Positions 58,206-64,000 of a stretch of 64,000 nucleotides of DNA are shown piece after piece. Source of the DNA: Anagrus nilaparvatae (taxonomy: Eukaryota; Arthropoda; Insecta; Hymenoptera; Mymaridae); contig JAKSXM010000007.1 of the NCBI GenBank assembly GCA_022575985.1, positions 63,518,501 through 63,582,500 on the forward strand, read 5' to 3'. How positions within the stretch are numbered: position 1 is the first letter of the stretch; every line of letters begins with the position of its first letter. The position numbers and the translations under genes are program-made. The notes under the pieces were generated by a model that saw only the letters and a list, made by a program, of their open reading frames with translations, searched no databases and had not been told where the DNA came from.

Positions 58206-59855
58206 GATTCGGTGACAAAATATCCAAACCAAATTATCTTAGACAAAATATCCAAACTAGAATATCCAATATCTAAAATATCCAAAATCTAAAATATCCA
58301 AAAATAAAAATTCCAATTTTTAAAATTTCCAAAAATTTTTTTATATTAGAATTTTAAATTAAATCCTATTATTTTTAAATACTCCGAAATGTTCTTTTCT
58401 TCTACGTAATCCTGAAAATTGTGGACAATATTTGATATTCTATTATCTATGTTTTTACGTTTGGCTGATGCTGGTCTTTTAATTTTGTGTCCAAGATTTA
58501 GCTCTTGCAACATCGTTTCAGTATCAGCGTGTTCTTTTCGAAGGGCAGTTAAGAAAATGTAAAGGTTTAGATGGTTTTTTCCAACAACTATGTTAAATCT
58601 ATTATGCCATCCCTCAGATGCATTATTCGTCCTTGACGTATTCTGAAGAACAGCATCTTACTGATTCCACAATTGAGGTGCATATCGTACAGAAACAGCG
58701 TGACTTCTACTTTATGCCCGTTTTCCACGAATGTAATTAACCTATTTAAATGTAATTTACTTAATGCAAGTAAATTTAATAATTATAATATAAATTTTAC
58801 CTCGAAGTAATCAGCTACAGGCAAGAATTCATCGGGAAAATTATTTACGATTTCGTCAAAATGTTCGGGAACATCTTCGCTAGGTACAAATGCCAATGCA
58901 CACATTATTCGTAACGCTACTTGAATACTATTATCATCTTCGTCGTTGTATTGTTCTTGCAAGCCTTCCATCTGCTCTCTTCGAAAAACATTCTTCGAAA
59001 GAATCATAAATAATAAATCACCAGCCAAGGTTTTCCTATAAATATCTGGAATTTCAGCTAAGTTCTGGATTTGGATTAGATTTTGCGGTAAATTTTTTTG
59101 TCTAACTCTTTGTATTTGCTTCTGAATATTTACGCGATCTGGAAGCTTAGCAACCACTGCTGTAGAAAGGCCTTGTAAGCTTTTCATTATACGAGTAGGA
59201 GGTTCTTCTGGATGTTTCTCTGCTTCCCTTTTCATACTAACAACAGTTTTTAAGGCTATGACTTCCGCTCTATCAGGAGCGTGTGAATTATCTTAAAAGA
59301 AGAATCGCAAAATTTTTTAACCGTGATATTGCTCCCGATACTTGAAATAAGAATACGTGCATCGCATTCAGATTGTAACCCGCACTTTTAATATGAAGTA
59401 TTTTTTGATACTTTTGAATGTTTTGTGAATAAAAAACCGTCCAAATGTATATGTTTTTTTTCCATTGACTATAAATTCAGCCATATTTTTATTATGGTAT
59501 ACAAAAAATTTCTTTCGATAAATTTATTACGAAATAAAATAAATTCTCTTGAATAAAATGAATAGAAATAATTTAACACGTAACCTGATTATTGTTAATA
59601 AAAAAATAAAATTTTATTAATGTAACATTAATTATACTGCGTAAAAGATACGATGCTTTTTTTTAAATATTTTTTGAAATTTTGATTGGATACTATTATT
59701 TGTTAAATTTGGATATATATAATTTAGATATTGAATGCATTTTGATATTTTAAATTTGGATATTTAATGCATTCAGATATTTTAAGTTTGGATATTTAAT
59801 ACATTCGGATAATTTAGATTTGGATATTTTGGTTTCGATATTTTGTTCCCCAACC
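58206..59855 (-). mobile_element. MULE-type element with FLYWCH/MULE gene relic
   Basis: The ends are inverted (left GATTCGGTGACAAAATATCC; right is the complement of GGTTGGGGAACAAAATATC), followed on both sides by arrays of ATATCCAAA / TTTGGATAT motifs. AAATTTTT occurs on both sides (58198-58205 and 59856-59863) as a weak, AT-rich candidate 8-bp duplication. It contains an internally deleted MULE transposase gene on the minus strand. Sequence similar to the G/C-tract family begins about 10 bp after its right end. Confidence 0.7.
58346..59484 (-). pseudogene. Internally deleted FLYWCH-MULE transposase gene
   Basis: Minus-strand order: a possible start at 59484 (MAEFIVNGKKTYTFGRFF), then after frameshifts KCGLQSECDARILIS, together a FLYWCH zinc-finger-like N-terminus. 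Next comes an intact 150-residue frame (59235-58783) with KNLPQNLIQIQNLAEIPDIY, TLAGDLLFM, then GLQEQYNDEDDNS and CALAFVPSEDVPEHFDEIV. After a further break comes a C-terminal piece (about 58690-58346) with RTNNASEGWHNRFNIVVGKN and LTALRKEHADTE. In related insect proteins, the DDE catalytic core lies between the TLAGD and EQY-DED segments. Here they are joined by only about 20 residues, so the core is deleted. It cannot transpose by itself. Confidence 0.8.
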
Positions 59856-59867
59856 AAATTTTTTTGT

Positions 59868-59949
59868 GTAACATTTATATTATACCTAGCACTAAGCTGT
59901 AGTAAACAAGATAATTGTATTTAGGTTGTGTTTACACAAACCGGTTATA
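59868..59949 (-). mobile_element. Isolated terminus of a G/C-tract element
   Basis: AACATTTATATTATACCTAG through TTTAGGTTGTGTTTACACAAACCGGTTATA (positions 59920-59949) matches the last 100 bp of copy C (11475-11576). The rest of that element is not next to it, although copies D and E follow after about 400 bp. Confidence 0.6.
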
Positions 59950-59954
59950 AGTTT

Positions 59955-60350
59955 TGAAGTCCTGAAGTATCAAAAGTTTCAATGGGGTCGAAGCTTGAAA
60001 TGCTCATCTTTAGGCTCTCGGCAATTTTTAGGGGATAAAAACGGCAAAAATTCATTTTATATAAATATTCATTTTATATAAAAATAATTATATAAATGTT
60101 TAATGCTGGGAAATTATTCAATTGGCAACTATTGGGAAATCTTTGGCTACTCTTTAGTAACTCTTGGAACTTATTTGAAAAAATGCATAAGAGTTCCGAG
60201 TTCACGGAGAAGATGGGAATTTTGAGCTTTGACCCCATTGAGACATTTGATCATGGGGTACAAAATGATCAATTTCCCAAATTTTTAGCGAATTTCACCG
60301 AAAGACCGTTTTCCATATAAAATGTGCGGGGTCCTTTAAGAAAAAAACTT
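59955..60350. repeat. Flanking satellite-like repeat, left block
   Basis: Contains CAATGGGGTCGAAGCTTGAA (inverted) and then, in forward orientation, GGGAATTTTGAGCTTTGACC, CCATTGAGACATTTGATCAT, CAAATTTTTAGCGAATTTCA and GACCGTTTTCCATATAAAAT plus GTGCGGGGTCCTTT. The same order is found at 62640-62805. The ORF at 60096-60320 runs through this repeat and is not considered a gene. Confidence 0.65.
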
Positions 60351-60351
60351 A

Positions 60352-61838
60352 TGACCGGTTTTTGTAACTACACAACCAACGAGCATGGAACATGTTCACT
60401 AATAACTAACACTGATAATGAAGTATCTATTCTGTTCATAATACAATATTTATATCCAAGTATTTCTGCACTAAAGTTCTTTAGAGACTTCTGCACCAAT
60501 GGTCCCTAAGTACTTCTGCACCAAAGGTCTTTAGGGACTTCTGCACCATAGGTCCCTAGGTACTTCTGAACCAATGCTCCCTAGGTACTTCTGCACCAAA
60601 GGTCTTTAGGGACTTCTGCACCATAGGTCCCTAGGTACTACTACACCAATGCTTCCTAAGTACTTCTGCACCAAAGGTTTTTAGGTACTTCTGCACCAAA
60701 GGTCCCTAGATACTTCTACACCAAAGGTCTTTAGGTACTTCTGCACCAAAGGTCTTTAGGGACTTCTGCACCAATGCTCCCTAAGTACTTCTGCACCAAA
60801 GGTCTTTAGGGACTTCTGCACCATAGGTCCCTAGGTACTTCTACACCAATGCTTCCTAAGTACTTCTGCACCAAAGGTCTTTAGAGACTTCTGCACCCTA
60901 GGTACTTCTGCACCAAAGGTTTTTAGGGACTTCTGCACCAATGCTCCCTAAGTACTTCTGCACCAAAGGTCTTTAGGTACTTCTGCACCAAAGGTCCCTA
61001 GGTACTTCTACACCAATGCTTCCTAAGTACTTCTGCACCAAAGGTCTTTAGAGACTTCTGCACCCTAGGTACTTCTGCACCAAAGGTCTTTAGGGACTTC
61101 TGCACCAATGCTCCCTAAGTACTTCTGCACCAAAGGTCTTTAGGGACTTCTGCACCATAGTTCTCTAGGTACTTCTACACCAATGCTTCCTAAGTACTTC
61201 TGCACCAAAGGTCTTTAGAGACTTCTGCACCAAAGGTTTTTAGGGACTTCTGCACCAATGCTCCCTAAGTACTTCTGCACCAAAGGTCTTTAGGGACTTC
61301 TGCACCAAAGGTCCCTAGGTACTTCTACACCAATGCTTCCTAAGTACTTCTGCACCAAAGGTCTTTAGAGACTTCTGCACCCCAGGTACTTCTGCACCAA
61401 AGGTCTTTAGGGACTTCTGCACCATAGGTCCTTAGGTACTTCTACACAAATGCTTCCTAAGTACTTCTGCACCAAAGGTCTTTAGAGACTTCTGCACCAT
61501 AGTTCCCTAGGTACTTCTGCACCAAAGGTCTTTAGGGACTCCTGCACCAATGCTCCCTAAGTACTTCTGTACCAAAGGTCTTTAGGGGCTTCTGCACCAT
61601 AGGTCCCTAGGTACTTCTGCACCAATGCTCCCTAAGTACTTCTGCACCAAAGGTCCCTAAATCGAAAATATTCTAAGTCCCATTTGACCCCCCCCCCCTT
61701 AAAAAGGACAAATTTGACCCCCCCCCCTTAAAAAGGACAGATTTGACCCCCCCCCCTTAAAAAGGACATATTTGACCCCCCCCCCTTAATTTTACAGTTT
61801 TGAAGTACCCCCCTCCCTATAAACATGTTCCATGTTAA
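60352..61838 (+). mobile_element. G/C-tract element copy D with a large minisatellite
   Basis: Left end TGACCGGTTTTTGTAACTAC plus CACAACCAACGAGCATGGAACATGTT; right end CTCCCTATAAACATGTTCCA plus TGTTAA. The interior holds the 25-bp array, then one AAATCGAAAATATTCTAAGT unit, then about four C-run units (CCCCCCCCTTAAAAAGGACA). This is the copy-A/E plan with the array expanded. No ORF of its own. Confidence 0.75.
60470..61662 (+). repeat. 25-bp minisatellite, roughly 48 units
   Basis: Consensus ACTTCTGCACCAAAGGTCTT plus TAGGG, with ordered variants (ACCATAGGTCCCTAGG, ACACCAATGCTTCCTAAG, GCACCAATGCTCCCTAAG). The variants recur in the same order every several units, so there is a higher-order repeat of about 150-250 bp. 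The end of the array passes into CCCTAAATCGAAAATATTCT, a related 24-25-bp unit seen in the other copies. Confidence 0.9.
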
Positions 61839-61842
61839 AACT

Positions 61843-62306
61843 TATAACCGATTTGTCTAAACACAACCTAAATGCATAGAACATGTTTACTTCCAGCTGA
61901 GGACTAGGTATAATAAAAATGTTACTCAACATTACAATACAATTTTCTAATTTTATAATTTGTAATTATCACCTTACAGATGCTAAGATTCTAAACCCAA
62001 ATTATTTTAATCCCCTAAATGCAAATTATTCTGGGTCCCTAAATAAACATTATTAGTCCCTAAATATGAATTATTTTAAGTCCCTAAATCGATATTATTC
62101 TAAATCCTTAAACCTATATTATTCAAAGTCCCTAAGCCCAGATTTTTCAAAGTCCCTAAATTGAAATTATTCTAAGTGTTATTTGACCCCCCCCCTCCTT
62201 AAATAGGACAAATTTGACCACCCCCCTAAAATAGGACAAATTTGACACCACCCCTTAATTTTCAAGTTCTGAAGTACCCCCTCCCTATAAACATATTCCA
62301 TGTTAA
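61843..62306 (+). mobile_element. G/C-tract element copy E
   Basis: Begins TTATAACCGATTTGTCTAAA and CATAGAACATGTTTACTTCC, has the unique segment CAGCTGAGGACTAGGTATAA (matching copy C), then about seven 24-28-bp units with CCCTAAAT...ATTATTCTAAGT, then three C-run units, and ends CTCCCTATAAACATATTCCA plus TGTTAA. It lies directly after copy D in the same orientation. Confidence 0.75.
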
Positions 62307-62309
62307 AAT

Positions 62310-62812
62310 ACATTTTTGGAGCTTATTCAGCAAACATAATGTTTAAAAATATGATTTATTGCCGTTTTTCCCACTAAAAATTGCCGTAGAGCCTAAAGAA
62401 GGGCATTTTTAGCTTCGACCCCATTGAAACTTTTGATCAGGGGTACAAAACGATCGATTTCCCAGCATTAAACATGATTTCTAATATAAATGAATTTTTG
62501 CCGTTTTTGTCAACTAAAAATTGCCTTAGAACCTAAAAATGGGCATTTTGAGCTTCGACTCCATTGAGACTTTTGATCAGGAGTGCAAAACGAACGATTT
62601 TCCAGCATTAAACATAATATTTAAAAAAAATGATTTTTTGCCGTTTTCGTCCCCTGAAAATTGCCGTAGAGCCTAAATATGGGAATTTCGAGTTTCGACC
62701 CCAACGAAACTTTTTATCAGGGGTAAAAAATGAACAATTTCCCAAATTTTTAGCGAATTTCATCGGAAGACCGTTTTCCAAATAAAATGTGCGAGGTCCT
62801 TTATTCTTAACC
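62310..62812. repeat. Flanking satellite-like repeat, about 155-bp units
   Basis: Three tandem units marked by ATTGCCGTAGAGCCTAAA (or CTTAGAACC), GGCATTTTGAGCTTCGAC, CCCATTGAGACTTTTGATCA and TTTCCCAGCATTAAACAT. The last unit ends CAAATTTTTAGCGAATTTCA, GACCGTTTTCCAAATAAAAT, GTGCGAGGTCCTTT. The same terminal stretch at 60280-60339 means copies D and E interrupted or were captured by this repeat. Confidence 0.75.
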
Positions 62813-63745
62813 TCGTCTAGAAATGTTTATTTTTACCCAAAGCACTTATAGTCCCTCAGGCCTTTAAAGCTTCGCGTTAATAAAATATAAATATACTGTT
62901 AAGTTTCTAAAACAATTTTTTCAACCAAAACTACAAAAGATTAATTGCATAAAGTACAAAAAGAGCATAAGAAGTACATATTTTTTCTGAATTGCACTTT
63001 TTTTAAAAATCTAATCATGCTTATTTTTTATTTTATTATTACAACTCGTACAAAAAAAAAATGTTTATAATATAACATTTATAATATAATTTTATGTTGT
63101 AATAAAATAAAAAATATTGTTGTATATGTAAAAAAATGTTAACTAGAATAAAAACTACATCGTTATATAAAAGTATAGCAGTATAATTTTAGATGTTTTT
63201 AGAGAGCTATTCAAAATGCTAAAGAAACATCTTAAACAAATTTTTTAAAAATTTATTCTAAAAGTAAAGCTATTAAGTATGGTACTATGAATAAAAAAAA
63301 TTACGTTACTACGAAAGAAATTCATTTTTTTTAATTTTAACTTTAAAAAAAATGAATAAATCAAGTTCCACGATATAATTGCTTAAGTAGGCTCATAAAT
63401 TATACTAAAGTCATTTCTTGCGTATATTTAGGTATACACACACATGTATTTATATGGGTTAGGGCTTTAATATTGTACAAGATACTTCATTAATGTAAAT
63501 ACCTTTGTCTCATACATGTAAGGAACTTCATCAAAGTGAGTCACTTTGTCTTTCGTATATAATAATATATGTGGTATACATATCAAATATAAACCGTGCT
63601 TTGCATACTGATATTAAAATTATTCTAAATATTTGTACGCAAGCGCGTTTGTAATTTAATGAGAATGATTGAATTTAACTAAATATTGAGGAAAAGAAGT
63701 TTCATGAATTTTAATGGTATTTCTGAATAAAACGTATATTTATTT
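62813..63745. other. AT-rich stretch, nothing recognised
   Basis: No gene or clear repeat is supported. Confidence 0.45.
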
Positions 63746-63769
63746 TTAAAAGTTTATTTATTAAGCTCC

Positions 63770-64000
63770 TAAGAGATTCACATCTATATGATCAATTCAC
63801 TACCTACTAATAAGGGCGCCAAATTAAAATCTACATTTATAGATGAGTTTATTTAGGAAAAAAAATCTGCGATACCCTCCACTTATTTCAATAGACCTCC
63901 TGACCCTAGTAAAACAGGTCTCCATGTTATAAAATAGGGTTTATAGGCTAACTTCTAAAAAATATTGATACCTTGGAACTTAATACTTTCTGGTTAACCT
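63770..64000. mobile_element. Start of a long-hairpin family copy, cut by the window edge
   Basis: CTACTAATAAGGGCGCCAAATTAAAATC, ATAGATGAGTTTATT, ATACCCTCCACTTATTTC, CCTAGTAAAACAGGTC and TTATAAAATAGGGTTTATAG follow the order of the arm blocks at 33530-33690 and 12600-12740. The remainder lies outside the window. Confidence 0.45.

Noticed and set aside
60096..60509. ORFs of 74 and 61 codons near the G/C-tract elements
   Set aside because: They run across satellite-like repeat and element terminus sequence.
60470..61662. Regular short repeats resembling a CRISPR array
   Set aside because: Units abut without unique spacers and sit in a eukaryotic transposable element with no cas genes.

Overview
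The window is eukaryotic, extremely AT-rich nuclear DNA. It has spliced coding sequence with GT-AG introns, CR1/L2-like LINE fragments ending in (ATT)n, hAT-, MULE- and Helitron-like elements, and many hairpin-type non-autonomous elements. This fits an arthropod, most likely an insect. The very low GC and the TE mix would suit a parasitoid wasp with a GC-poor genome, but that placement is inference.

Only one convincing host gene is visible: a seven-exon secreted chymotrypsin-fold (S1) serine protease on the minus strand (33269 down to 29811). I assembled it by splice-site and reading-frame continuity into 322 residues, with a signal peptide, the His/Asp/Ser triad and three Cys pairs. Its first intron is 1.5 kb and the other introns are short. 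No tRNA, rRNA, operon or CRISPR is present.

Most of the rest is transposon-derived. Region by region: 1-3.06 kb, featureless AT-rich DNA. 3.07-4.06 kb, a fragment of a hairpin family (fuller copy at 53.3 kb) and a G/C-tract repeat element. 5.19-8.81 kb, a foldback element with arms of about 175-bp tandem units around a broken transposase-like gene. 9.95-10.87 kb, a Helitron-like element carrying a minisatellite. 11.0-18.3 kb, a second G/C-tract element, old hairpin-family copies and a mirrored array of about 120-bp units. 19.5 kb, a pogo-like MITE. 21.19-22.42 kb, a hAT-like element with an 8-bp target duplication, a BED zinc-finger ORF and a nested hairpin. 25.8-29.55 kb, a nested composite with a 9-bp target duplication that was hit by a LINE and by a hairpin MITE. 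29.8-33.3 kb, the protease. 33.5-34.3 kb and 39.38-40.79 kb, long-hairpin elements, the second with a perfect 8-bp duplication. 37.2-38.2 kb, a TA-flanked inverted-repeat element. 41-53 kb, mostly AT-rich DNA with a LINE tail and a small MITE. 53.3-54.5 kb, a further hairpin. 55.2-56.9 kb, a dead LINE with YADD. 57.8-58.1 kb, a MITE. 58.2-59.86 kb, an internally deleted FLYWCH/MULE element. 59.9-62.8 kb, two back-to-back G/C-tract elements, one carrying a roughly 1.2-kb array of 25-bp units, set inside a separate repeat of about 155 bp. 63.8-64.0 kb, the start of another hairpin-family copy.

The genes do not form a pathway. The notable theme is the number of non-autonomous elements built from long inverted repeats with internal tandem arrays, often nested, several with readable target-site duplications. 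All homology calls are by eye and no database search was run.
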